Shown here: positions 49,850 through 58,427 of the stretch, one piece after another
Layout: every line of letters starts with the position of its first letter
How positions within the stretch are numbered: the first letter of the stretch is position 1
NCBI RefSeq assembly: GCF_000012645.1
Contig: NC_007577.1
Location: forward strand, 558,001 to 622,000
DNA: 64,000 nucleotides
Reading direction: 5' to 3'
Source of the DNA: Prochlorococcus marinus str. MIT 9312
GTDB lineage: Bacteria; Cyanobacteriota; Cyanobacteriia; PCC-6307; Cyanobiaceae
Notes under the pieces: model-generated
What the model was told of the DNA's origin: nothing
The model's input: the letters and a program-made list of their open reading frames with translations, nothing else
The model's database searches: none
Program-made: the position numbers and the translations under genes

Positions 49850-51415
49850 TTAATGAGCGCTTTCTAAACCACCTAGTCTTTCAAATAAGTTAAGACTTTC
49901 TTTATTTAATCCTAGAATTTCAACTTTAGAACCACCATTCTGGAATTTTCTAATAATTTGTTCAAGAGCGACAACGCCACTTTGATCCCAAATATGAGCT
50001 AAAGACATATCAATTACAATATTTTCTGGATGTTCATGGATATCAAATCCTTGTAAAAAATAGATTTTACTTACAAAAAATAATTGTCCTTTTACTTTGT
50101 AGGTAGTCAAATTATTTTCTTTCGCTCTTGAAACAGTTATAACTTTTGCCACTTTTCTGCTAAAAAGAATTGCAGCTAATGCAACTCCTGCAATAACTCC
50201 AAGAGCAAGATTATGAGGTTTTGTAAGCATAGTAACTGCAAAAGTCATAAGCATGACTGCAGTATCGCTTTTAGGTATCTTACTAATATTTTTTAATCCA
50301 TTTATATCTGCCGTACTTATTGCGATCGTTATCATAATTGCCACTAAAGCCGCCATTGGTATTGCTCCAATCCAAGACTTCAAGAGGATGATCATAATTA
50401 GGAGTGATATACCTGAGGAGAGGGTTGATAATCTAGATTTACCACCATTCTCAGTATTCATTACAGATTGACCAACTAAGGCACATCCAGCCATTCCACC
50501 AAATAAAGATGCCACAATATTTGCGATTCCCTGTCCTCTTGCTTCTTTATTTTTATTAGAACTTGTATCAGTTACATCGTCTAAAATGTCTTGAGTTAAA
50601 AAGGTTTCCATTAAACCCACGAGAGATATTGCAAGTGCGGTCGGTAAAATTATCCCTAATGTTTCAAGACTAAAAGGTACTTTTCCATTTTCTATTGATC
50701 CAAAAGGAAGAGAAATACTTGGTAATCCATCAGGTAATTTACCCAAATCGCTAACTGTTGGGACATCTAGATTAAAGAATATGCTTATAAGAGTTATTAC
50801 TACTATTGCGATAAGTTGAGATGGGATTACTTTTGTGATTTTTGGAAGCCCATAGATAATTACTAATCCTAGGATTACAAGGATCCAAACTACTGGAATC
50901 TGGGAGTTAACTGGATATTGACTTAAAGTTTGTTCAACTAATTCTTTTGATTCTTTAATACCAATTCCTAACTGAGGTAGTTGTGCTTGAAATATTAAAA
51001 GTGCCAGTGCATTTACAAATCCACTTAATACTCCTGTTGGCACGAAACGCATTTGGTAGGCAAGTCTTAAATATCCCCAAAGAATTTGGAAAATTCCAGT
51101 TAATATTCCAGCTGCAATAAGATATGGGACTCCTAATCCAGGGGCTTGTGACTCTCCATAGGCAACAAGTCCAGTCATCAAAAGAGCTGTTGAACCAGTG
51201 GCAGAAGTGATCATACCCCTTCTTCCTCCAACAATCGCAATTGTTATAGATAAGCAAAATGCACCAAAAAGGCCAACTTTAGGATCTACACCAGCTATAC
51301 CTGAAAAAGCAATTGCTTCTGGGATCATTGCAAATGCAACAACTAAGCCAGAGAGAATATTTGACTTTGGATCATCTAACCAATTTTTAGATAAATATCT
51401 TGAGAAATTTGACAT
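49850..51415 (-). CDS. SulP-family anion permease with STAS domain
   Basis: A 521-residue carrier: about 12-14 membrane segments, then a C-terminal STAS domain (about 420-521, ending with a LNLFERLGGLESAH-type helix). Conserved SulP features are PEAIAFSGIAGVDPKVGLF near the N-terminus and the NLVGSLFGG-like ANIVASLFGG. In cyanobacteria SulP members include BicA-like bicarbonate carriers and sulfate carriers; both fit. Position beside metY-metA argues for sulfate, while the oceanic phototroph argues for bicarbonate. The gene converges on metA, 6 bp apart. Confidence 0.88.
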   Translation of the reverse strand: MSNFSRYLSKNWLDDPKSNILSGLVVAFAMIPEAIAFSGIAGVDPKVGLFGAFCLSITIAIVGGRRGMITSATGSTALLMTGLVAYGESQAPGLGVPYLIAAGILTGIFQILWGYLRLAYQMRFVPTGVLSGFVNALALLIFQAQLPQLGIGIKESKELVEQTLSQYPVNSQIPVVWILVILGLVIIYGLPKITKVIPSQLIAIVVITLISIFFNLDVPTVSDLGKLPDGLPSISLPFGSIENGKVPFSLETLGIILPTALAISLVGLMETFLTQDILDDVTDTSSNKNKEARGQGIANIVASLFGGMAGCALVGQSVMNTENGGKSRLSTLSSGISLLIMIILLKSWIGAIPMAALVAIMITIAISTADINGLKNISKIPKSDTAVMLMTFAVTMLTKPHNLALGVIAGVALAAILFSRKVAKVITVSRAKENNLTTYKVKGQLFFVSKIYFLQGFDIHEHPENIVIDMSLAHIWDQSGVVALEQIIRKFQNGGSKVEILGLNKESLNLFERLGGLESAH

Positions 51416-51445
51416 TTTGATTTTCTTTATAATTATGAAGTTACC

Positions 51446-52723
51446 TCATAAAGGAGGCAAAATACCTTGTGGGTCAAAAATATTCTTTAAAGTTTTTAAT
51501 TCATTCATTCTATTCCCAAAGGCTAATTTAATTTCTTCCTCATGAGAATCCAAATGATTATGCAATTGGGCTAAGTGAACATTTGGATAAAACATTTTTA
51601 GCTTGCTCCAAGATTTATAAATCCATTCCAAAGCAATTTCTTTTTCTTGAAGATCATTTTTTTTCCATGATGCATATATCCATGGTTTCCAAGTGCTTTT
51701 TCTATGAACAAAAAAGCTTGAGCCATGATTTAAATTTTTAGTTTTGCAACCTAATTGTTGAGAAGCAACATAACAGGAATTATTAGGTTTATTATCCATT
51801 ATTTCATCCAAACATTTTATGAAAATTGGGATATCATTTTTTAAATCTTCTCCAAGAAGACTAATTACCTCAGAATGGTTATTTGCATTCAGCTCATACA
51901 AATTCAATTCCTTTGGGAAGAAATTTATTTTGTTAAAGTTCTCATAAAATTTTTTTTCTAGAGTAGGAAATTTCTCTAGAAGCATTAGGAATTCTTCTGT
52001 TATTTTATCCTCTAAATTATTTTTGAGTTCAGCAAAAATATATATGTAAATTTTTTTGGCATAAATCCATTGAAGACTAATATTTTCTGGAAATTCCTCT
52101 GATATTTTTATTATTTCTGAAAGTTCATTTAGATTTAAAAATCCTTCAATAATTTTAATTGGATTAGATTGGAAAGTCTTAAGTTCTATTTCGGTAATAA
52201 TTGAGAAGAAGGGTGCTGCGCCTTTAATTGCTTCCCAAATCAATTGTTCTTCTGGATTTATTTGATTTTTTTTTAAAGAGATAAATGTGCCATTACCCAA
52301 GAAACCTTTTATTGATTCAATATTATCAATGGCTAAGCCGTAGGTTCTACTTAGCGGGCTTACTCCACCAGTAAGTATATAGCCTGCTCCAGGAAGTTTA
52401 GAAAGTCCGATTGGAAAACTTCGATTATGTTTTTGTAAATGATTTACTAGATCCCCCATTATTACTCCCCCTCCAATTGTTACTAAATTGGTTTTTCTAT
52501 CTAGGTGAATTTTGCAGTGATTTTTTCTTAGATCAAGAGTAGTAAAACCATTTTTTGCACAGCTAGAGGTTGTACCTCCACTACATACGCAAAGGTGCTC
52601 GAATTTTTCCCTAGAATAGTTATCCTCATTAAATAAGGAATTATCCACGTCATAAATTAATTTCTTTAATTTTGCATCTTTTGAGTTAATGTTAGGAACT
52701 TCAAGCAAGTTATTATTTTTCAC
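51446..52723 (-). CDS. FAD-binding oxidoreductase (PCMH/GlcD-like)
   Basis: A 425-residue protein related to FAD/FMN-containing dehydrogenases (FAD_binding_4). The FAD pyrophosphate site is LVTIGGGVIMGDLVNHLQKH with the following GLSKLPGAGYILTGGVSPLSRTYGL, which carries the usual GG-x-S-x-x-x-R-x-x-G. The C-terminal berberine-bridge-like segment FDPQGILPPL ends as in BBE-type enzymes. An early SGGTTSSC stretch replaces the typical RSGGH. Substrate unknown. It lies 31 bp upstream of the SulP gene on the same strand and is divergent from the CbiX-like gene. Confidence 0.85.
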   Translation of the reverse strand: MKNNNLLEVPNINSKDAKLKKLIYDVDNSLFNEDNYSREKFEHLCVCSGGTTSSCAKNGFTTLDLRKNHCKIHLDRKTNLVTIGGGVIMGDLVNHLQKHNRSFPIGLSKLPGAGYILTGGVSPLSRTYGLAIDNIESIKGFLGNGTFISLKKNQINPEEQLIWEAIKGAAPFFSIITEIELKTFQSNPIKIIEGFLNLNELSEIIKISEEFPENISLQWIYAKKIYIYIFAELKNNLEDKITEEFLMLLEKFPTLEKKFYENFNKINFFPKELNLYELNANNHSEVISLLGEDLKNDIPIFIKCLDEIMDNKPNNSCYVASQQLGCKTKNLNHGSSFFVHRKSTWKPWIYASWKKNDLQEKEIALEWIYKSWSKLKMFYPNVHLAQLHNHLDSHEEEIKLAFGNRMNELKTLKNIFDPQGILPPL

Positions 52724-52764
52724 TACATGATATTGTTCTTTACTATTATGTTATAAGTAATAAT

Positions 52765-53904
52765 TTGAATTTGGATAATTTAGATTCGAAGTTAAATAAT
52801 CAAGTCGCGATACTTATTTGTGGACACGGGAGTAGAAATAAACTAGCCATTACTGAATTTCAAGAATTAACTAAGTTCATCCAAAAAAGATATCCAAACT
52901 TTTTAGTTGAATATGGTTTCTTGGAATTCGCTAAACCTTCACTTGTTGATGCTTTAGACAAGTTAAAAGATCTTTCTATAAAGAAAGTAATTGCAATACC
53001 TGCAATGCTTTTCGCCGCTGGCCATGTAAAAAATGATATACCTAGCCTGCTTATGAATTATTCAAGTAAAACAGGTATTGAAATAATTTATGGAAGAGAA
53101 TTAGGTATTAATAATTTAATGATTAGCGCAGCTTGTGAAAGAGTAAAAGATGTATTTAAACAAAATAATAATCTCAAACCCGAAGAATCATTATTAGTTG
53201 TTGTTGGTAGAGGTTCTTCTGACCCAGATGCGAATTCCAATGTATCAAAAATTACGAGAATGATAGTAGAGGGTATTGGTTTAGGGTGGGGGGAAACAGT
53301 TTTTTCTGGAGTAACTTTCCCTCTTGTCGAACCTGGCTTGAAAAATGTTGTGAGACTTGGTTATAAAAATATAATTATTTTCCCTTATTTCCTTTTCTCA
53401 GGTGTCCTTGTCACAAGAATAAAAAGGCAAAGTGATTTAGTTGCGATTAATAATCCAAATATTTCATTTATACATGCAAAATATCTTTCGTCACAGTCTC
53501 ATGTGGTCGACACTTTTGTAGAAAGGATTGAAGAGATTCTTAATAACGAGGGTAATAATTTTATGAATTGCTCAACTTGTAAATATAGATCAAATTTATT
53601 TGGCTTTGAAAAAGAAGTTGGAATGGTACAAGAAAGTCATCATGACCATGTAGAGGGATTGGGGATCAGCTGTGATTTATGTGATCCTGAATGTAATGGT
53701 GCTTGTGAAATACAACATCAAATCCCAACTCATAATCAAGAAAAATCAAACCTTGGAGAAGGTGATTACTTAGAACATGAACATAATCACCACCATCATC
53801 ATCACCATAGTATTTATCCAAATTCAAAACACCCTTTAGGTCCTGTCACGCTTAGCTTGCCTAATGAAGATCAAATCTTAAGAAAATCCATTGAAAATAA
53901 CTGA
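52765..53904 (+). CDS. CbiX/SirB-like sirohydrochlorin chelatase with Cys/His-rich tail
   Basis: Two tandem CbiX halves. The first opens ILICGHGSRNKLAITEF with its metal-site His and contains IPAMLFAAGHVKNDIP with the second His; the second half starts LVVVGRGSSDPDANSN and has FPYFLFSGVLVTR. Such two-half enzymes insert Fe or Co into sirohydrochlorin. After about residue 265 comes a tail with CSTC, CDLCDPEC, NGAC and a run of seven histidines near residue 345. The tail resembles a metal-storage or iron-sulfur region. The start is TTG. Siroheme is needed for nitrite and sulfite reductases and cobalt for B12; which applies is undetermined. Length 379. Confidence 0.85.
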   Translation: MNLDNLDSKLNNQVAILICGHGSRNKLAITEFQELTKFIQKRYPNFLVEYGFLEFAKPSLVDALDKLKDLSIKKVIAIPAMLFAAGHVKNDIPSLLMNYSSKTGIEIIYGRELGINNLMISAACERVKDVFKQNNNLKPEESLLVVVGRGSSDPDANSNVSKITRMIVEGIGLGWGETVFSGVTFPLVEPGLKNVVRLGYKNIIIFPYFLFSGVLVTRIKRQSDLVAINNPNISFIHAKYLSSQSHVVDTFVERIEEILNNEGNNFMNCSTCKYRSNLFGFEKEVGMVQESHHDHVEGLGISCDLCDPECNGACEIQHQIPTHNQEKSNLGEGDYLEHEHNHHHHHHHSIYPNSKHPLGPVTLSLPNEDQILRKSIENN

Positions 53905-54254
53905 ATCATCTGTCTCTTTCTCGACTAAGTCTTAATAGACTCAGTATATATAAGTATTCTTAATATAAAATCAAGAAAGTATTTTGAGCTGGATTTTCCA
54001 CAACTTACAGCTCGTTTTCCACGTCCAAATCCACATTGGATTAGAAATGCCAGTATCTTTAATAAAAAACAGGACTTCAACATTATTGTTGACTTTTTTT
54101 TTTGCCCTTATCAATTTCCTTATTTAAAAAGTATATTTTTAAAAATTTAATTTATAACATGAGTCTCATATGATAATTTAAAAAGTTATCTGGTAAATTT
54201 TTTTTGACATTTAGAAAAAAAAACATAATTATGGTTGTGTAGAAAAATAAGTTT
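53905..54254. other. 350-bp intergenic region with two DnaA-box-like sites
   Basis: No frame above a few codons looks coding here. Two nine-base matches to the cyanobacterial DnaA-box form, TTTTCCACA (53994-54002) and TTTTCCACG (54015-54023), lie in the same orientation 21 bp apart. A small inverted repeat (TCCAA...TTGGA, 54024-54040) follows, then an A/T-rich tract. TTGACA (54204-54209) is a possible -35 element for the gene at 54255, though no good -10 is at the right distance. Confidence 0.45.
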
Positions 54255-54512
54255 ATGGATCAAACCAGCCAAGCAAATTTATCCGACGTGAATAACAAGG
54301 AATGTTCTTCAAATAAAGTCTCTTTAGAAACAGAGCTTTCAGAAACTCTCTATAACACTATGAAAGATTTCGTATTAAGTAATCCAACTTGGGATCAATA
54401 TAAACTTATAAATTCAGCATTAGCTACTTTTCTGGTTCAAAACGGATGTACGGATAATTCTGTTTCAGAGATTTATTTAAATCAACTATTTACTCCTTCT
54501 AAATCTTTTTAA
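54255..54512 (+). CDS. DUF2811-like small protein
   Basis: An 85-residue soluble protein. After a polar N-terminus (1-22) comes VSLETELSETLYNTMKDFVLSNPTWDQYKLINSALATFLVQNGC in order, matching the short cyanobacterial DUF2811 family (a helical unit with conserved W-D-Q-Y and F-L-V-Q-N-G). Function unknown. Its end overlaps the convergent GMC oxidoreductase gene by 14 bp. A 350-bp region precedes it. Confidence 0.75.
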   Translation: MDQTSQANLSDVNNKECSSNKVSLETELSETLYNTMKDFVLSNPTWDQYKLINSALATFLVQNGCTDNSVSEIYLNQLFTPSKSF

Positions 54513-56139
54513 TATTTAGGCAGGCTCTCCTACACAAAGCCATCATTGTAAGTGTGGGGCTTTGCCAAGATGAAGTTGGCCAGCACGCTCCATCTAGCAC
54601 AAGTACATTCTTGCATCTCCATATTCTATTAAATTTATCAACTACGCTATTTTCTTCATTAGTTCCCATTGGTGCGCCTCCTACTTCATGTATGTAATAT
54701 CCTGGGGGAGGCGGACTATCTGAAAGTGCGATCAAGTTTTTTGTAAGTAAACTACCTAATGGGATATTAATTAGTTCATCAATATTTTTTATTTCTCCAT
54801 TTGCAGCTTCTATTGATTTTAGTATTGTCTTTTCCATATGTTTTGCCATATTTAACTCATTTTTGCTCCATTCGAATTCAATGTAGGGAATTGGGATACC
54901 CCATTCATCTGTTTTTCTTGATAGAGAAACTGAGTTCTTCTCTCTAGGAAGGACTTCACCATGGGCAATAAGAAAGCCAATGGATGTCTTTGTGTCTTTT
55001 TGCAAAAATTTAGGTATCCCTAATCTATCAATTGCCCCCCAGATTCCATAACCTCTATTGAAATTTATTTCGTCAATTTTGGGTAAATTTGAACCAAATG
55101 GAATAAAGAAGCTGCCTGCTCCAGAAAGATCAGGAGGATTATCTAATGGTTTTCCTGATATTTTTGTTTTTGGGACTGAAAAAAATCTACAGATAGATAT
55201 ATGGTCCATGAGGTATTTACCTAATTTCCCAGAATCATCTTTAAAACCTGAGGAATTTGATTTATATTCTGAGTTCAGTAGTATTCGGAGAGTTGAAATT
55301 GTTGATGCGCAAAGAAGGATTAAATCACAATTTAATTCTTTTTTGCATCCATTTTCTAGGTTTACGATCGTTATTTTTGATGCAAGCTCTGTTATCTTGT
55401 TAATCTCAAAAGACTCCACTAGGTGATTTGAGATTATTTGTACATTCCCAGTATCTAAAGCTTTTTTTAAAGTGCTTCCTAAACTGGAGGACTTGGGCCA
55501 TTTTTTATCTTTTACTGATGAATTACGGTCAAATCCTCTTGATTGGATAAATGGATAGTTTAATTTTGATTTAACTTTGCTGCCAAAAACATTTTCGTTT
55601 TCTGTAAGAGGGATTTCACTAATATATTTACCGTTTGGGACTTCCTTAATATCATCTTTTCGTCCATAGATGCCGCAGAAACTTTCAATGAAATCATAGT
55701 GAGGGGATAGTTCATCGTATGAAATAGGCCAGTTTGGTCCGAATCCGTCTTTTTTAGCTGGATGAAAATCTTCTGAGGAAAGTCTTAATGTTATGCCTCC
55801 CCACGTTAATGATCTCCCCCCATATTGTTTACCTTGAGTCCAAAGAAAGGGCTTTTTTTTTGGGAAGTCATAAGGATGCTTCAATTCATTTGAATATAAA
55901 TCAGGATTATTTTTCCAATAGCCAGGATGTTGGCATTGATTGGCATGTTTTTTTGTTAAAACTCCTGAAAATCTTTTAAATGTACTTTTTGGCTCATGAT
56001 TACTAGCTTCATGCCTTTTGACTTGAGGCCCTGCTTCTATTATTAAAACTTTTATCCCCTGTTCTGCCAATGTAAGTGCTGCTATTCCTCCTGTAGCTCC
56101 AGAACCAACAACAATTGCATCATAAGGACTTATATCCAA
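54499..56139 (-). CDS. GMC-family FAD oxidoreductase
   Basis: A 546-residue flavoprotein related to glucose-methanol-choline oxidoreductases. The ADP-binding VVGSGATGGIAALTLAE is at residues 10-26. A central GRSLTWGGITLRLS contacts flavin. The C-terminal HEVGGAPMGTNEENSVVD carries the active-site His, and the late DGACWPTSSWQSPTLTMMAL is the second conserved region. Gluconate-dehydrogenase-like members share these. The substrate is unknown (sugar, polyol or carotenoid-type alcohols). It converges with the DUF2811-like gene. Confidence 0.87.
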   Translation of the reverse strand: MDISPYDAIVVGSGATGGIAALTLAEQGIKVLIIEAGPQVKRHEASNHEPKSTFKRFSGVLTKKHANQCQHPGYWKNNPDLYSNELKHPYDFPKKKPFLWTQGKQYGGRSLTWGGITLRLSSEDFHPAKKDGFGPNWPISYDELSPHYDFIESFCGIYGRKDDIKEVPNGKYISEIPLTENENVFGSKVKSKLNYPFIQSRGFDRNSSVKDKKWPKSSSLGSTLKKALDTGNVQIISNHLVESFEINKITELASKITIVNLENGCKKELNCDLILLCASTISTLRILLNSEYKSNSSGFKDDSGKLGKYLMDHISICRFFSVPKTKISGKPLDNPPDLSGAGSFFIPFGSNLPKIDEINFNRGYGIWGAIDRLGIPKFLQKDTKTSIGFLIAHGEVLPREKNSVSLSRKTDEWGIPIPYIEFEWSKNELNMAKHMEKTILKSIEAANGEIKNIDELINIPLGSLLTKNLIALSDSPPPPGYYIHEVGGAPMGTNEENSVVDKFNRIWRCKNVLVLDGACWPTSSWQSPTLTMMALCRRACLNIKKI

Positions 56140-56245
56140 AACCTAGTTCGTAATTTGTTATTTCAATAAATATAGCATTCAGTAAATAATTAATTTTTAG
56201 ATTTCAGCTTAAGAAGTTAGAATTTTTGAAATACTACTCAAAAAA

Positions 56246-56719
56246 ATGAGATTTATCATTTTAACTGTTTTAATAATTGTTTTAACCCTCCCTTTTAGAA
56301 GCTTCGCTGCGTTGGATTATGGTAAACAATCCTTGGTAGGAGCTGATTTTTCTGGATCTGATTTAAAAGGAGCAACTTTCTATTTGACTGATTTACAAGA
56401 CGCAAATTTATCAGGTTGTGAGCTCCAAAATGCGACTCTTTATGGAGCAAAATTGAAAGATACTAATTTAAGTAACTCCAATTTAAGAGAAGTAACTTTA
56501 GACTCAGCTGTTTTAGATGGAACAGATTTATCAAATACTAACTTGGAGGATTCTTTTGCTTATAGTACACAGTTTGAAAATGTAAAAATCCAAGGCGCAG
56601 ACTTCACAAATGTTTTTTTGCCAAAAGATATTGTTAGGAAATTTTGTGAAAGTGCCTCTGGCACTAATCCAATCACAAATAGAGATACCAGAGAAACTTT
56701 AGAGTGCGACTACATTTAA
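56246..56719 (+). CDS. Exported pentapeptide-repeat protein
   Basis: A 157-residue protein with a signal peptide (1-21, FRSFA before the mature ALDYGK). It then has about ten A(D/N)LXX pentapeptide units (for example ADFSG, SDLKG, ANLSG, TNLSN, TDLSN) between residues 32 and 115, folding as a right-handed quadrilateral beta-helix. The C-terminal tail contains FCESASG...RDTRETLECDY with two cysteines that may form a disulfide in the lumen or periplasm. It is likely a thylakoid-lumen protein, like others of this type in cyanobacteria; role unknown. Confidence 0.85.
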   Translation: MRFIILTVLIIVLTLPFRSFAALDYGKQSLVGADFSGSDLKGATFYLTDLQDANLSGCELQNATLYGAKLKDTNLSNSNLREVTLDSAVLDGTDLSNTNLEDSFAYSTQFENVKIQGADFTNVFLPKDIVRKFCESASGTNPITNRDTRETLECDYI

Positions 56720-56721
56720 AT

Positions 56722-57114
56722 TTATGCGCATACAAGTTCTTTTTTAATTTTTCTTTGTTTATAAAGTGATCTTCCAACAGGCCAACCTAAAGTAGATAAA
56801 TGTCTCATTAAAGAACCTGAGTATTTGAAATAAAGATTGTCTGAATATTTGATACCAATTTCTTTTAGAGTGGTTATTAACAAAAATAGATCTTTCTTAT
56901 TGCCTTTTTTTATATCCAATAATATTAATGACTCACTTGATAATTTTTTTTCTAGAACCTTATCATTTTCAGCAAAACCAACTTTAAGTGAATTAAATTC
57001 ATCAGAATAAAGAGTATAAATTATTCCGTCTTTGAATTTATCTTTTGAAGTACCTACATTAAACCTTGATGGTATTAATGTTTTGTATCCTTTTATGATT
57101 CTTCTGTTATTCAT
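56722..57114 (-). CDS. Small protein with degenerate GIY-YIG-like N-terminal motif
   Basis: A 130-residue basic protein. GIIYTLYSDEF (30-40) followed by LKVGFAEND (43-51) mirrors the G-I-Y ... Y-I-G strands of GIY-YIG/T5orf172 domains, with the two-strand spacing kept. The catalytic arginine position reads VLEKKL (Lys). The C-terminal half ends in a basic WPVGRSLYKQRKIKKEL. The gene starts 2 bp after the RHH-gene stop, so the two form an operon. I propose the family only by motif reading. It converges on the pentapeptide gene with a 2-bp gap. Confidence 0.68.
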   Translation of the reverse strand: MNNRRIIKGYKTLIPSRFNVGTSKDKFKDGIIYTLYSDEFNSLKVGFAENDKVLEKKLSSESLILLDIKKGNKKDLFLLITTLKEIGIKYSDNLYFKYSGSLMRHLSTLGWPVGRSLYKQRKIKKELVCA

Positions 57115-57116
57115 AA

Positions 57117-57614
57117 TTATTTGATTTCATTCTGAGCTATTTCGTATTTCTCCAATAGATTGTTTACTTCTGCTAGTGCAATCCTCTTTTGACAGGCCGA
57201 GTCATATCTATTTACTGCTACTGAAGGTATAGAACCTTTGCTTTTCATTTCCCTTATACCAGTTTCTAAACACTGAAAAGCAACACTTGATAGATCTCTA
57301 CCTTCTGCTGCAGCCCAAACTTTCAAAAGATAAGTAAGATTAGATGGTACTGAGATCTGTAATTTGTTCGAATTTGAAGTATTTAATGCAATATCATCGA
57401 GACTAATTTCTTTAGAAGAAATAGTTTCTTTAACCTTTTTCTTCAAAATTTTTACTTGGCTTATAGCGTCCTCTTTATTCTTGATTTTTTGTTCTATTTC
57501 AAATAACTCTTCTTCAGAATTCATTAAAGCTTCTAATGCCCATTTAGCATCATCTTTCGCAATGGCGGTTCTATCAAGCCATTCATCTCTTATTTTTGAC
57601 CAATTACTAGGCAT
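57117..57614 (-). CDS. Ribbon-helix-helix protein with N-terminal coiled coil, likely autoregulator
   Basis: A 165-residue protein. Residues about 28-66 form a Glu/Lys coiled coil. Residues 84-124 fit a ribbon-helix-helix DNA-binding domain: strand KLQISVP, helix SNLTYLLKVWAAAE, turn GRDLSS, helix VAFQCLETGIREMK. A helical C-terminus follows. Three findings point to autoregulation: a -35/-10 pair directly upstream, two 14-bp palindromes over and just above it, and a further palindrome at the start codon. The downstream gene (GIY-YIG-like) follows after 2 bp. The arrangement resembles RHH-led two-gene modules including toxin-antitoxin loci, but nothing here shows toxicity. Confidence 0.75.
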   Translation of the reverse strand: MPSNWSKIRDEWLDRTAIAKDDAKWALEALMNSEEELFEIEQKIKNKEDAISQVKILKKKVKETISSKEISLDDIALNTSNSNKLQISVPSNLTYLLKVWAAAEGRDLSSVAFQCLETGIREMKSKGSIPSVAVNRYDSACQKRIALAEVNNLLEKYEIAQNEIK

Positions 57615-57625
57615 AAGCTTTATGC
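57611..57625 (-). promoter_or_regulatory. Palindrome at the start codon of the RHH gene
   Basis: GCATAA and TTATGC arms around a GCT centre, overlapping the ATG on the minus strand. It could be a further operator half-site pair or a translation-controlling hairpin. Confidence 0.4.
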
Positions 57626-57634
57626 GATAACTCT

Positions 57635-57663
57635 ATAATACTCAAATCTAAATAGATTGTCTA
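57635..57663 (-). promoter_or_regulatory. Probable sigma-70 promoter of the RHH / GIY-YIG-like operon
   Basis: On the minus strand TAGACA (57663-57658) and TATTAT (57640-57635) are separated by exactly 17 bases, placing a start site near 57628 and a short leader before the ATG at 57614. Confidence 0.55.
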
Positions 57664-57680
57664 CTTAATCTGTTTAGATT
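57645..57680. promoter_or_regulatory. Operator array: two 14-bp palindromes 22 bp apart
   Basis: AATCTAAATAGATT (57645-57658) is a palindrome with 6-bp arms. AATCTGTTTAGATT (57667-57680) is the same box with one arm change. A further TAGATT half-site lies at 57687-57692. The first box fills the promoter spacer and touches the -35. The spacing is two helical turns, the layout expected for cooperative RHH dimers. Confidence 0.5.
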
Positions 57681-57905
57681 TAATTTAGATTGCATAGAGG
57701 TTTGAATTTCGTATATTTTTAGTTTCTTAATTGGGATCTGACATCTTAGAAATAATGTTATTTAACACTTAAAACTTTAGAATCTATCCAATATGGTTTT
57801 ATAAGTATTTTTTTTGGTAATTGGAAATTATTTATTAGATAATTAAATCTTTTAAGTTATTTTTATTTTTAATAATTTGTTTATTAAATAAAAACTTCCG
57901 AGCTT

Positions 57906-58295
57906 TTAATCTCTTTCAATAAGTTCAATTTTATATCCATCAGGATCCTCAATAAAAGCCAAGACAGTTGTACTGTTTTTCATTGTCTTAGGTTTGGTTG
58001 TTACTTTACAACCATTATTTTCTAGTCCTTGGCAAATAAGATGAATATCTTTTACTCCAATAGCTATATGACCATACTTATCTCCGAGCTCATAGTCGTC
58101 TGACTTCTTATCCCAGTTATAGGTTAATTCAATCACTGCATTCTCTTTTTCTGAACCATAACCAACAAATGCCAAAGTGAATTTTCCGTGAGGGTAATCC
58201 TTTTTTCTTAATAAATTCATTCCTAATCTATTAACGTAAAAATTAATGGATTTATCTAAATCTCCAACTCTCAGCATTGTATGAAGGATGCGCAT
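57906..58295 (-). CDS. gloA: Lactoylglutathione lyase (glyoxalase I)
   Basis: Converts the hemithioacetal of methylglyoxal and glutathione to S-lactoylglutathione, a detoxification step. The four metal ligands of the VOC fold are in place: H5 (RILHTMLRV), E56 (AVIELTYN), H76 (YGHIAIGV) and E124 (YKIELIER). At 129 residues without the long insertion, it matches the Ni/Co-dependent bacterial type. It is monocistronic, with about 130 bp to the divergent Tic20 gene. Confidence 0.94.
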   Translation of the reverse strand: MRILHTMLRVGDLDKSINFYVNRLGMNLLRKKDYPHGKFTLAFVGYGSEKENAVIELTYNWDKKSDDYELGDKYGHIAIGVKDIHLICQGLENNGCKVTTKPKTMKNSTTVLAFIEDPDGYKIELIERD

Positions 58296-58427
58296 TTTTG
58301 AATTATGAACTTAAATTAATTATCTAATATTTAACAACCATCTGCCAAAGTTGATGTTTCGAGGTTAAGTCTTTAAATACGTACAGAAAATTAGGTTAAA
58401 ATATAAGTACCAAATTTTAAAAATATA

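Noticed and set aside
55058-55426. 122-codon plus-strand frame opposite the GMC oxidoreductase
   Set aside because: Antisense shadow of a motif-complete flavoprotein.
56330-56600. Regular repeats in the pentapeptide gene as a possible CRISPR-like array
   Set aside because: The period is protein-coding (five residues) with diverged units and no spacers; no CRISPR array exists in the window.
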